From positions 1-40,568 of IMG/VR virus record IMGVR_UViG_3300045141_000106: DNA of 40,568 nucleotides. One strand, given 5' to 3'. The notes under the pieces are model-generated. The model searched no databases. It was given only the letters and a program-made list of their open reading frames with translations, and was not told the origin of the DNA. Source of the stretch: a virus. Made by a program: the position numbers and the translations under genes. Shown one piece after another: positions 1-7,601 of the stretch. Every line of letters begins with the position of its first letter. Position 1 is the stretch's first letter.

Positions 1-50
1 CCCCCCTATACACCTCTCTCACCTAAACTATCCCCTTTAATAGATATTTA

Positions 51-129
51 AGTGTGATAAGTGTGATAAGTGTGAACGTGCTGTAATCAGAAGATTTTTT
101 TCATCACACTCATCACACTCATCACACTT
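51..129. repeat. Inverted array of AGTGTGAT repeats, possible origin or iteron-like site
   Basis: Three AGTGTGA(T) units in direct orientation lie at 51-75. Three more lie in opposite orientation at 101-129, inside the last codons of the primase-helicase gene, where they encode a repeated Ser-Val-Met. The arms can pair over roughly 25 bp with a few mismatches around an A/T-rich loop. Two further copies occur at 250-257 (direct) and 283-290 (inverse). The 1-50 flank is more AT-rich than the rest of the window. Iterons beside a replication gene are a familiar origin arrangement, but a transcript-end hairpin for the minus-strand gene is equally possible. The function is inferred only. Confidence 0.5.
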
Positions 130-2330
130 GAGGGGTTGACTACGGGCCTCGTATAGCCCCGCGTTGTCTTTCCGTGGTGCTGAACCATGCACCTCTCCCA
201 CCCCAGACGCTTCATGATCTCCATGATTTTTCGCCCGGCTCCCCCGCTGAGTGTGATGCGCCGGTATCCTGATAAGTACTCCATCACACTTAAACTGCTG
301 ATGAATTGCTCGCCATTTCGCACCTCAATCCGCTCGCATCCCTGCGGTGCAATCGCCCCTGCCGGGATCTCGACAAGGTTCGCCAATTCGTCCTCCCATG
401 TGTCCACAACACGCCGCTTCTCCTGCGCGTCTCCTGCCGCCCCCCACAACTTCTGATCCAACACCAGCGTCTCTCCCCCGGCTTCGGCCGCGGCCGCTTC
501 GCCCCACAACGCCATCCGGTCCAATCGCAGTCGAGCGATATCGACCGGCGCACCCAGCTTGAACGGCCAGAACCGTCGGTTCCCGGTCTGCGACAGCAGA
601 TAACTGTCCGAATTGGTGGTGCCGACCTCGATGGACTGCCGTGGCTGATCCACCAGATACCGCCCGTAGGCAGGTCGGGCCCTGTCATTGACCCGTGAGG
701 CAAAAGCCTTCACATGCTCCACGTCGGCCCGCGACAGCCCCGACAGGTCCGCAATCTCATGCACCCATACGTCAGCCAGTTCCTCCTGCACCGACCGCGC
801 GTCCTTGCCCAGAATGTCCGCGTCCGAAAAGTTGCCCTCCCCCGCCAGCACCGCCCATGCCGACGACTTGTCCCAACCTTCAGGGCTCTCCGTCACCAGT
901 ATCTGGTCGAACTTCACCCCCGGCCTCCTAGCCCGCCGCACCGCCGCGATCATCACCTTGCGGAAACACGCCCGCGCCAGCTCCGTGTCCTCCGAATGAA
1001 AATAGTCGGGCCCCAGCCGGTCCAGCCGCCCTACCCCGTCCCACAGGACCTGAGCCTCTGCCAGCATGTCCACCACCGGGTTGAACCCGCATTCGAGCCC
1101 CAGCCGCATGATGGCGTCCCCGGTATGCACGGGCCCGAAATCCTTGCCATATGTCGCAACAGTCTCGGCCCGCAGCCGCAGCACCAGATGGTCCGATAGC
1201 CGCTCGACAGTCCCCGCAGGGTGCGATTTGCCACCGCGCGAGACAAGGAACCGGTGGTGAAACTGATCGTAGCGGCACGACAGACCCAGCCCCTCCAGCG
1301 CCCGGGCGGCGTTGTCCATCGTCGTCAGGATTTCCTTGTTCTTGCCCCGCTTGAACTTCACCGCCGCTTTGGCCCCTGCCGCTTCAGGCGCATCCGCGCC
1401 ATCATCGAACACCAGCGACGCATCCCACTGCCGGAAGCCTTCCTTGTCCGTCGCCTCGGCGAAGGCCCGCAGCTCCCCGCCCTTGGTCCTGAGCCCCGAC
1501 GTCCCGAAGCTGTCCCACGCCTTCTTCGTCTCCCCGGCGTCGTAGCCGCCCTCCCACGTCTGCGACCATGCGTCGAACACCTCGAAGCCCTCGTCGTCGT
1601 GCTCGCAGAGCGCCTTCAGGCCGTGCCCGACGACGTTGACCCATGTGTCGCGGGTGATCGTGATGGTATTCGGGATCAGGTCCATCAGGCGCTGAAGCGT
1701 GCCCCGCCTCAGGTTTACGGGCCATGTGGGTGCTGGCCCCGCCGCGGGCCCGGGCCTTGAGGCGGCCCCAGTGAGCGTGCCGTGAACGATCGTCGCCGGA
1801 TCCAGCGAAACTTCCGGGTTCAGCTCGACCAGCTCCACCGCAAACGTGCCGCCGCGTCCTTTGTCGGTGTTGACCCCCATCGGCAGCCGGAACAGGCATT
1901 GCGCGCCCTGATTGTCCAGCTTGACAGGCGGCGCGATCCGCGCCTCGACCCCGGCCCGCCACGCCTCCCAATCCGCCGCCGCTACCGGCCGCGCCAGCCG
2001 GTAAGCCCACTGATAATTATCCTTCGAGCTTCGCGTGATGGCCGTCGGCACCCCCAGCGCCATCTCGACCGCCAGCTCCGAAACATGGGACTTGGGCGCG
2101 GTGCCGACATCGTCGATCACGAGGGCCCGGACCTCGACCACGCTATCCCTGAGGTTGGTGCGGGCTTCCGGCGCGAACGCCGCCGGCGTGAAGTAGCAAT
2201 CGCGCGTGCCGTCCAGCTTCGTAAAATCACGGGTATGGAAAGGCGGATGGAGGTTGGCGAATATCCCGTCGGTTGCATGGCCGGGAAAAACCGCTTGGAG
2301 GAACCGCGCGGTGTCGGTATGCTTATCCAT
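87..2330 (-). CDS. Primase-helicase, VapE (virulence-associated E) family
   Basis: Predicted replicative primase-helicase of 747 aa. Residues about 65-150 resemble an archaeo-eukaryotic-type primase core, with an IDDVG acidic motif near 72-76 and an ITRSSKDNYQ segment. Residues about 205-290 resemble a primase C-terminal helper domain (TWVNVVGHGL, then AWDSFGTSG). From about 400 onward it is a VapE-type SF3-like ATPase. The P-loop, ESPEGWDKSS at 481-490, departs from GxxGxGKS but keeps Lys-Ser. It is followed by FSDADILGKD and WVHEIADLSGL. AAGGA lies 9 nt before the ATG. The gene runs in the same direction as the DNA polymerase upstream of it. The extreme C-terminus is a Ser-Val-Met repeat encoded by the AGTGTGAT array. 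The family call is firm; the exact activities are inferred. Confidence 0.88.
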   Translation of the reverse strand: MDKHTDTARFLQAVFPGHATDGIFANLHPPFHTRDFTKLDGTRDCYFTPAAFAPEARTNLRDSVVEVRALVIDDVGTAPKSHVSELAVEMALGVPTAITRSSKDNYQWAYRLARPVAAADWEAWRAGVEARIAPPVKLDNQGAQCLFRLPMGVNTDKGRGGTFAVELVELNPEVSLDPATIVHGTLTGAASRPGPAAGPAPTWPVNLRRGTLQRLMDLIPNTITITRDTWVNVVGHGLKALCEHDDEGFEVFDAWSQTWEGGYDAGETKKAWDSFGTSGLRTKGGELRAFAEATDKEGFRQWDASLVFDDGADAPEAAGAKAAVKFKRGKNKEILTTMDNAARALEGLGLSCRYDQFHHRFLVSRGGKSHPAGTVERLSDHLVLRLRAETVATYGKDFGPVHTGDAIMRLGLECGFNPVVDMLAEAQVLWDGVGRLDRLGPDYFHSEDTELARACFRKVMIAAVRRARRPGVKFDQILVTESPEGWDKSSAWAVLAGEGNFSDADILGKDARSVQEELADVWVHEIADLSGLSRADVEHVKAFASRVNDRARPAYGRYLVDQPRQSIEVGTTNSDSYLLSQTGNRRFWPFKLGAPVDIARLRLDRMALWGEAAAAEAGGETLVLDQKLWGAAGDAQEKRRVVDTWEDELANLVEIPAGAIAPQGCERIEVRNGEQFISSLSVMEYLSGYRRITLSGGAGRKIMEIMKRLGWERCMVQHHGKTTRGYTRPVVNPSSVMSVMSVMKKIF

Positions 2331-2415
2331 AATACAAGATCCTTTCGAGGGTTTCTCTTCGGAGGGTTTTGAGGCTTCTTTCCGTCTGTGGTGGGTGGTA
2401 AGAGCTTGATAATAG

Positions 2416-2445
2416 ACGGCCTTCGCGCTCCCCCGCGAGGGCCGT
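2416..2445 (-). terminator. Hairpin between polymerase and primase-helicase genes
   Basis: A 12-bp stem (ACGGCCTTCGCG with CGCGAGGGCCGT, one G-T wobble) has a 6-nt loop. It sits in the 146-bp gap after the polymerase stop and before the primase-helicase start. The minus-strand downstream tract (TCTATTAT) is only weakly T-rich, so it may be a leaky terminator or an RNA-processing hairpin. Nothing else was seen in this gap apart from the AAGGA ribosome site of the primase-helicase gene. Confidence 0.5.
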
Positions 2446-2476
2446 TACTTTTCACGGGCCTGTCATACTCTGCCTT

Positions 2477-4465
2477 TCATGGCCCTTTGGCCACTGTCCC
2501 CAAGGACAAGTTCACACCATATCGCCGCATGATTTTGCTCTCCCCCGCCAGCGGCAGCCCCCCGGCCCATGGCGGCGGCTCCAGCATCAGATCGGTCATC
2601 GCGTTGAGCAGCCGCGTGCCGGGACGGCCATCCACCGGATAGACCAGTTCGTCATGCACCGACATGCACGGCACCAGCCCGGCCCGCCGGAACCCGCGCA
2701 GCATCGCATCCGCCATGATGTCCCGGGCCGCCGCCTGCGTCGCGTTCTCCGCCAGTTTGCCGCCCCATGTCCGCTGCTTGACCCAGCGCCCCCCGACCTC
2801 CGCCCCCCAATACACCAGCGAGCCCGTCGCCTGATCCAGCCGCGGCTTGTGATAATAAAGCACCCGCCCCGAAGGTAGCCTCATCTGCAAGGTCTTCGCC
2901 GTCGCGACAAACGCCACCCCCGAGCCTCCGACCGCCTGCACGCTGCCGCGGTTCAGGACTGCCGACTTGGCGGCGAACTCCATCTCCGCCCAGAACTGCG
3001 TGATGCGGGCATTCTGCGCCCGCCACGCCGACTTGAACGTCTCCGCCTGCCCTGCCGAAAGCCGCACGCCGTACGCCTTCGCCGCTGTCTCCCGCAGCTT
3101 GATCGCCCCCATGCCGAAGCCCAGCGCCAGAATAAGCACCTTGCCCAATTGCCGGTCCGACGACCCGAACTGCCGTGCCGCCCAGACATAGACGTCGTCG
3201 CCCGACGCGAACACCGCCAGCACGTCCTGCTGTCCTGCCAGCCATGCCAGCACCCGGGCCTCGATCTGCGAGAAGTCGAACGACCAGAGAACCTTGGCGT
3301 CGTCGGTAGCCTTCAGGCAGGACCGTAGCGACCACGACACGCAATCCAGCACCGGATAGGCCGCCACGGCGTTCAGCGCATCAGGGCCCGCCGCAGCGGC
3401 TTGGCGGGCCATCTCACAGAACAAATCCGGCGAAAACCCTTTCGGCACCCGCGGCAGGTTTTGCACTTGCACCCCCCGCCCCGACCAGCGCCCGGTCCGC
3501 CCCGCCCCGCAGAACTGGAACTGGCCGCGCAGCTCGCCGTCCTGTCCGGTCATGTCCAGCATCCGCGCCAGCTTCCTCGTCGAGGCCCGGGCCGCGCGCA
3601 GCCGGATCTCCAAGACCTCGCGGACATCCAGATACGTCGACGGCATGCTGGCCAGCTGGTCTTCGATGGTGGCCCGCATCGTGTCGGGCAGGCTGAAGCC
3701 CTTCGCCTCCAGCCACGCCAATAGCCGTGCCGTCTGTGTCCCCGGCGACGTCACCGCGCCCTGCGTCAGGACCGTGCAGCGTGCCGCGTCGATCCGCTCC
3801 GCCGCCGCGGCGACGACCCCAAGATGGGTGACACGGTGAAAGTCGATGCCGAGTTCGCCGCCGCTATTCATCGCCGCGTCCAGCCGCGACAGCTCCGCTT
3901 CCTCCGCCGCCAGCTCCGGGATCACCCCGCTCAACTCCGCTTCGGCGTCGACGTCCTTGCCGCAATAGGCCGCCAGCGCCACCTGCTCCAGCGGCGTCCC
4001 GAATAGTATCGTCCCCGGTTTCGGCGGCCGCGACATCTTCAGCATCAAACGGTGCCCGACCATGTCCTTCTGATGCGCCAGTCCCAGCGCCGCGCACGCC
4101 GTCTCCAGCCGCCCCGGCAGGCCGTAGGCCAAGGCCCGCTGCATGGTGCAGGAGAGCGGGTTGGCGACGAATATCCCAGCAGGCGAAGCCTGCGATATCC
4201 GCGCCAGCACCGCCGTCTCGAACGCGGCATTGAAGGCGTGCCCCTGCACCTCCGGGTTTTGCAGCGCCTGCACCAGATCCGGCGGCAGCCGCTGCATGTG
4301 ACCGAGCAGCGTCGCCGTCTGCGTCGCCTGACTGTCCAGCTTCCACGCTACGCACAGCACCCGGAACGACGGATCGGCGACATAGCGATAGAGCCCGACC
4401 CTCTTCAGGTCCAGATCGCAATAGGTTTCGAAGTCGAGGTGCAGATCGTGGGTTGGCTTGGGCAT
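2477..4465 (-). CDS. Family A DNA polymerase with 3'-5' exonuclease domain
   Basis: Replicative DNA polymerase I-type enzyme of 662 aa. The N-terminal DnaQ-like proofreading domain shows Exo I LDFET (D11, E13), Exo II around FNAAFET (79-83) and Exo III YCGKD (Y167, D171). The polymerase domain shows motif A DFSQIEAR (397-404), the O-helix/motif B region RQFGSSDRQLGK followed by GFGMG (about 431-453), and motif C HDE (604-606). All catalytic acidic residues are present, so proofreading and synthesis should both work. The start is supported by GGGAG 7 nt upstream of the ATG. It is probably transcribed from the divergent promoter region at 4509-4552. Pairing with a VapE primase-helicase, DUF2800 and DUF2815 is a known replication neighbourhood in phages and prophages. 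Confidence 0.96.
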   Translation of the reverse strand: MPKPTHDLHLDFETYCDLDLKRVGLYRYVADPSFRVLCVAWKLDSQATQTATLLGHMQRLPPDLVQALQNPEVQGHAFNAAFETAVLARISQASPAGIFVANPLSCTMQRALAYGLPGRLETACAALGLAHQKDMVGHRLMLKMSRPPKPGTILFGTPLEQVALAAYCGKDVDAEAELSGVIPELAAEEAELSRLDAAMNSGGELGIDFHRVTHLGVVAAAAERIDAARCTVLTQGAVTSPGTQTARLLAWLEAKGFSLPDTMRATIEDQLASMPSTYLDVREVLEIRLRAARASTRKLARMLDMTGQDGELRGQFQFCGAGRTGRWSGRGVQVQNLPRVPKGFSPDLFCEMARQAAAAGPDALNAVAAYPVLDCVSWSLRSCLKATDDAKVLWSFDFSQIEARVLAWLAGQQDVLAVFASGDDVYVWAARQFGSSDRQLGKVLILALGFGMGAIKLRETAAKAYGVRLSAGQAETFKSAWRAQNARITQFWAEMEFAAKSAVLNRGSVQAVGGSGVAFVATAKTLQMRLPSGRVLYYHKPRLDQATGSLVYWGAEVGGRWVKQRTWGGKLAENATQAAARDIMADAMLRGFRRAGLVPCMSVHDELVYPVDGRPGTRLLNAMTDLMLEPPPWAGGLPLAGESKIMRRYGVNLSLGTVAKGP

Positions 4466-4512
4466 GTAAAGGCTCCCGGTGAAGGGGCCGACCCTACGCC
4501 ATCAAAAAGGGG

Positions 4513-4540
4513 TTGACAATGTATTTGTGTCGACTATGTT
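4513..4540 (+). promoter_or_regulatory. Sigma-70-like promoter of the rightward early operon
   Basis: A consensus -35 TTGACA (4513-4518), a 16-bp spacer and -10 TATGTT (4535-4540) predict a start near 4547. That is about 20 nt before the first gene's ATG at 4567. A GAAAGGAAA ribosome site lies between. It is the best promoter match I found in the window and faces the early plus-strand genes. Recognition by the host's housekeeping polymerase is expected, as no phage RNA polymerase is seen. Confidence 0.65.
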
Positions 4541-4548
4541 CACGTCAA
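4518..4548 (-). promoter_or_regulatory. Weaker leftward promoter candidate for DNA polymerase
   Basis: On the minus strand TTGACG (4543-4548) is followed by AATACA at 17-bp spacing or TACATT at 19-bp spacing. The -10 match is modest. It overlaps the rightward promoter almost completely and faces the polymerase gene starting at 4465. No other start for that gene is visible in the 100-bp divergent gap. Confidence 0.35.
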
Positions 4549-4566
4549 CCCCGAAAGGAAACCCTG

Positions 4567-4887
4567 ATGGCCAAGACCCTCGCCGACCGCTCCCGCAAGA
4601 ATACGCCGGAAGCGCGCCAAGCCGAACTGCCCAACATCCACCCCGCCGACGAACTCAGCGCCGTGCGCGAGGAAATCAAGATCCTCACCACCCGCGCCGA
4701 CCAGCTGCGCGCCCTGCTGCTGGAAAAGGACGCCGACCTCAGGGGCCACAGCTACACCGCCAAGATCACCGACAGCGTCCGCGAAAGCCTCGACCGCAAG
4801 GCCATCACCGAAGCTTTCGGCGAAGCCGCCGTCGCGCCGTTCGTCCGCGCCACCCATGTCCGCACCGTCAATCTCGTGGAGAACTGA
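4567..4887 (+). CDS. Small early protein, possible coiled coil, unrecognised
   Basis: 106 aa, first gene of the rightward early operon. Residues about 25-60 (DELSAVREEIKILTTRADQL...) look like an amphipathic, heptad-like helix. The remainder is a short mixed region ending in VRTVNLVEN. The ATG at 4567 is preferred over an in-frame ATG at 4513 because the latter lies inside the -35 element and lacks a ribosome site, whereas GAAAGGAA precedes 4567. I do not recognise a family. Its position suggests an early or regulatory/replication accessory role, which is inference only. Confidence 0.75.
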   Translation: MAKTLADRSRKNTPEARQAELPNIHPADELSAVREEIKILTTRADQLRALLLEKDADLRGHSYTAKITDSVRESLDRKAITEAFGEAAVAPFVRATHVRTVNLVEN

Positions 4888-4888
4888 C

Positions 4889-5188
4889 ATGCCGAAGCGC
4901 GAGCGTATCCTGTTCAGCCCCGCGCCGCCGGTGTGGAAGGTGCGGGACATCATCGAGAAGCTGGGCGGCGTCGGCCCCACCACCGAGAAGCTGATGGCCA
5001 AGGGGTTCTTCCCGCCCGGGGCCGACACGGTGCAGGGCTGGTCAACCCGCAATTCCCTGCCCGGGTCTTGGGCCCCGGCGATCTTCGCGCTGGCGCAGGA
5101 CGCGGGGCTGATCAAGGGCCCGATGGACGCGCTGATCCGCGACTTCCGCCTCGACCGCAAGCCGTCGCGCAAACCGAGGACCCGCTGA
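4889..5188 (+). CDS. Small Cro/YdaS-like helix-turn-helix protein
   Basis: 99 aa. The pattern VRDIIEKLGG...TEKLMAKGFFPPGADTVQGWSTRNSLPGSWAPAI matches a short lambda-Cro/YdaS-like HTH. The recognition-helix signature TVxxWxxRxxxP is typical of small phage DNA-binding proteins. The C-terminus is basic (RLDRKPSRKPRTR). It starts 1 nt after the stop of the preceding gene. It is the only evident DNA-binding regulator in the window and so the natural candidate to act on the 4509-4552 inverted repeat. Binding is inferred. Confidence 0.7.
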   Translation: MPKRERILFSPAPPVWKVRDIIEKLGGVGPTTEKLMAKGFFPPGADTVQGWSTRNSLPGSWAPAIFALAQDAGLIKGPMDALIRDFRLDRKPSRKPRTR

Positions 5189-5301
5189 TGTATTATCTCG
5201 GTGCGATTTTCTTCGCGGGCCTCGCTTTTCTTTTTCTGACCAGCGAGCCGCCCAACACGGTCCATGCCGGACCCTTCATCGTGACGGTGCATGTAAAATG
5301 A
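5188..5301 (+). CDS. 37-aa single-pass membrane microprotein
   Basis: A tiny ORF coupled on both sides: its ATG overlaps the previous stop (TGATG) and its stop overlaps the next start (ATGA). Residues 1-17 (MYYLGAIFFAGLAFLFL) form one hydrophobic segment, followed by a short polar tail ending in VTVHVK. The perfect coupling between the HTH and resolvase genes supports real translation. The hydrophobic segment could be a membrane anchor or an uncleaved signal. No family recognised. Confidence 0.6.
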   Translation: MYYLGAIFFAGLAFLFLTSEPPNTVHAGPFIVTVHVK

Positions 5302-5777
5302 TCTTCGCCGCCGTCGATCCCGGCGCGGTGCATGCCGCCATCGCCGTGTTCCACGACCACACCCCGGTGTTCGTCGACGACATCCGCACCGTCAACGGCA
5401 TGCTCGACTCGACCGCCTTTGCCCATGCCCTTGCCGACATGAAGGTGGAACACATGGTGGTGGAGAACGTGCACGCCATGCCCAAGCAGGGCCTCTCCAG
5501 CACGTTCAAATTCGGCATGGGGGTCGGCATCATCCACGGCGTTGCGGGCGCTCTACGCCTTCCGCTGACCCTTGTAGCCCCCAACCAGTGGAAGAGCTTC
5601 CACAGCCTGCGCGGGCCCGACAAGGAAGCCTCGCGCGGCCTCGCCATCCGGAAGTGGCCCGAACACAACCACCACCTCGACCGCAAGAAGGACGCCGACC
5701 GCGCCGAGGCCCTGCTGATCGGCGACTGGTATTACGTCCGCTGCGTCGTCCCCCGCGCCCCGGAGATCTTCGCATGA
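5298..5777 (+). CDS. RuvC-like Holliday junction resolvase
   Basis: 159 aa, RNase H-fold junction resolvase expected to cleave four-way junctions and branched replication intermediates before packaging. Motifs seen: the first catalytic Asp in AAVDPG (D7), a second acidic residue in VVENVH (E56), and the C-terminal KKDADRAEA cluster (D132, D134, E137), all characteristic of the RuvC family. The middle VAPNQWKSFHSL segment fits phage members. The start overlaps the preceding stop (ATGA) and the end overlaps the next start, so it lies mid-operon with the SNF2 helicase and DUF2800 nuclease. Confidence 0.88.
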   Translation: MIFAAVDPGAVHAAIAVFHDHTPVFVDDIRTVNGMLDSTAFAHALADMKVEHMVVENVHAMPKQGLSSTFKFGMGVGIIHGVAGALRLPLTLVAPNQWKSFHSLRGPDKEASRGLAIRKWPEHNHHLDRKKDADRAEALLIGDWYYVRCVVPRAPEIFA

Positions 5778-6004
5778 AGCGCCGTAAACGCTGGCATGAA
5801 ATTTTAGCTGACGAAGAACGGGAAAAAACCATGAGCAAGGGCGACGGCAAGAACCTGAAATTCCGCGTGCTGTGCAAAAAATGCAACAGCTACCAGCATA
5901 CTGCCGTGTACGCGTCCAATCGCTGGGGTGGCGAGCCGCCGAGGCTCTACATCGTCTGTGATAAGTGCGGCAACAGCGCCGAAAGTCTTGAGGAAGAAGC
6001 ATGA
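5774..6004 (+). CDS. Small zinc-ribbon protein
   Basis: 76 aa. Two CxxC knuckles (CKKC at about 34-37 and CDKC at about 62-65) around a beta-rich segment predict a zinc ribbon, common in small nucleic-acid-binding phage proteins. The N-terminal 20 residues are basic then acidic (MKRRKRWHEILADEEREK). The ATG at 5774 overlaps the resolvase stop. A second in-frame ATG (residue 20, before SKGDGK) could also be used. The end overlaps the helicase start by ATGA. Confidence 0.75.
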   Translation: MKRRKRWHEILADEEREKTMSKGDGKNLKFRVLCKKCNSYQHTAVYASNRWGGEPPRLYIVCDKCGNSAESLEEEA

Positions 6005-7374
6005 CCGCCAGCTCCCTGTTTCCCCACCAGCGCGACGGCGCGGCCTGTCTCGCCAACGGCGTGCCGACCTATCTCGCCTTCGACATGGGGATCGGCAAAA
6101 CCAGAACCTTCATCGAGGCGGTGCGGCAGCGCAACGCCAAGCGCGTGCTGGTGATCTGTCCGGCCTCCGCGCTGCTGGTGTGGAAAAGGGAAATCGCGCT
6201 CTGGCATTTCGGGGCCTCTTTCCGCATCGTGCGGACCAAGGCCGACCTTCTCGCCAAGCCGCCCGTCACCTACACCCTCGTCTCCCACGGCCTGATGTCG
6301 CAGAAGCAGGGCGACGTCGTCGAAGCCCTGATATCCGGTATCGCTTACGACATGACCGCCATCGACGAAGCCCACGCCTTCAACGCCGCCGACAGCAACC
6401 GCGTTAAAGCCCTCCGCCGTGCCGCCCCGAAGCTGGGCCTCATCACGCCGCTCAGCGGCACCCCGATGCGCAACCACGCCGGGGATCTTTACACCCTGCT
6501 CTCGATCTGCTGGCCGCAGGGCATCAAGATGTCCCGCCACGAATACGAGGAACGGTTCTGCAAGGTCGCGCACAAGCGCTTCGGCGGCGGCCCGATGGTC
6601 CGCGTCATCGAGGGCTCCAAGAACCTGCCCGTGCTCAAGACCCTGATCGCGCCCTTCATGATGCGGGTGCGCAAGGACGACGTGTTCCAAGACCTGCCCG
6701 CGATCCTCTGGGACACGGTCCCGGTGCCGCTGGATCCGGCGTATATGTCGGAGGCCGACCTCAAGGCGCTCGAAGACTACTTCAACCAGAGCAGCGCGCT
6801 GGGTACCCCCGAAGACGACCTGACCGAAACCCTGCGGGTCATGGGCAACAGCGTCCCGCTGATGCGGTTGCGGCGGCTGCTGGGCCTCGCCAAGCTGCGC
6901 GGCGCGACCGAGTACATCATCGACATGCTGGACAACCTCCCCGGCGACCGCAAAGTCCTCGTCTTTGCCCATCACGCCGACGTCATATCGGCCCTCGCCC
7001 GCCAGTTGGGGGAATATTCCCCGGCGGTGCTGACGGGCCAGACCACCCCGCGAGAGCGCGAAGAAGCCGTCGACAAGTTCCTGATGGATAACAGGTGCCG
7101 CGTCTTCATCGGCAACATTCAGGCGGCCGGAACCGCGATCACTCTCGTGGGGCCCAAATGCAAATGCTCCGACGTCGTCTTCGTCGAGAGTTCTTGGACC
7201 CCGATGGACAACGCGCAGGCCGCCTGCCGCGTGCACCGCATCGGGCAAAAAGACGGCGTCGTGGCGCGGATGCTCTCTGCTGCAGGCACCGTCGATGATC
7301 TCATCAACGGGCTCTTGGTGCGCAAGGCCCGCGACTTCACCCAACTGTTCGACACCACAGGAGCCAAGCCGTGA
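6001..7374 (+). CDS. SNF2/SWI2-type superfamily 2 helicase
   Basis: 457 aa DNA-dependent ATPase/translocase. Motif I DMGIGKT at 28-34, motif Ia region VICPASALLVW at about 51-61, motif II IDEAH at 121-125, motif III SGTPMRN near 155, and motif VI-like QAACRVHRIGQ near 410. The length is that of the compact phage SNF2 proteins without extra domains. It probably remodels branched or protein-bound DNA during replication/recombination. It is translationally coupled at both ends (ATGA upstream, GTGA downstream). Confidence 0.93.
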   Translation: MTASSLFPHQRDGAACLANGVPTYLAFDMGIGKTRTFIEAVRQRNAKRVLVICPASALLVWKREIALWHFGASFRIVRTKADLLAKPPVTYTLVSHGLMSQKQGDVVEALISGIAYDMTAIDEAHAFNAADSNRVKALRRAAPKLGLITPLSGTPMRNHAGDLYTLLSICWPQGIKMSRHEYEERFCKVAHKRFGGGPMVRVIEGSKNLPVLKTLIAPFMMRVRKDDVFQDLPAILWDTVPVPLDPAYMSEADLKALEDYFNQSSALGTPEDDLTETLRVMGNSVPLMRLRRLLGLAKLRGATEYIIDMLDNLPGDRKVLVFAHHADVISALARQLGEYSPAVLTGQTTPREREEAVDKFLMDNRCRVFIGNIQAAGTAITLVGPKCKCSDVVFVESSWTPMDNAQAACRVHRIGQKDGVVARMLSAAGTVDDLINGLLVRKARDFTQLFDTTGAKP

Positions 7375-7601
7375 TTGCCATCAAGGTTACGACCGGAGAC
7401 CCCAAGCGCAGCTATATCGTCCATTTCACCCCCGGCAGCTGCACCGTCGTCGACGTGCTGGACTGCCGCACCATTTTCGACCGCACCATCGACAACCGCA
7501 TGACCGCCCGCACCAGCGAAATCGTCGCCGCTGCCCGCACCGGGATCGGCAAGACGTTTGAAACTTCAACCAAGGAGAAGACCAGTGAAGATCACGTTTG
7601 A
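7371..7601 (+). CDS. Hypothetical protein, GTG start
   Basis: 76 aa. The start is a GTG overlapping the helicase stop as GTGA. The sequence begins IAIKVTTGDPKRSYIVHFTPGSCTVVDVLDC, which predicts a small beta-rich fold, followed by a helical, charged tail. Its last 17 bases overlap the next gene. No family recognised. Its place between the helicase and a repeat-rich protein suggests an accessory role in DNA metabolism. Confidence 0.65.
   Translation: MIAIKVTTGDPKRSYIVHFTPGSCTVVDVLDCRTIFDRTIDNRMTARTSEIVAAARTGIGKTFETSTKEKTSEDHV

Larger units (their letters stand above)
4509..4552. promoter_or_regulatory. Perfect 9-bp inverted repeat framing the divergent promoter region
   Basis: GGGGTTGAC at 4509-4517 is mirrored by GTCAACCCC at 4544-4552 with 26 bp between. 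Each arm contains the -35 core TTGAC of an outward promoter candidate, so the rightward early operon and the leftward polymerase gene appear to start from overlapping, oppositely oriented promoters. A symmetrical regulator bound here could switch both. The same 9-mer GGGGTTGAC also occurs at 132-140 inside the primase-helicase gene. The operator role is inferred. Confidence 0.5.

Noticed and set aside
4513-4566. Earlier start of the first early gene at ATG 4513
   Set aside because: It would place the start codon within the -35 promoter element, upstream of the predicted transcription start, with no ribosome site.
5947-7344. 465-codon minus-strand open frame opposite the SNF2 helicase
   Set aside because: The helicase on the plus strand has all family motifs and coupled junctions; the antisense frame shows none.
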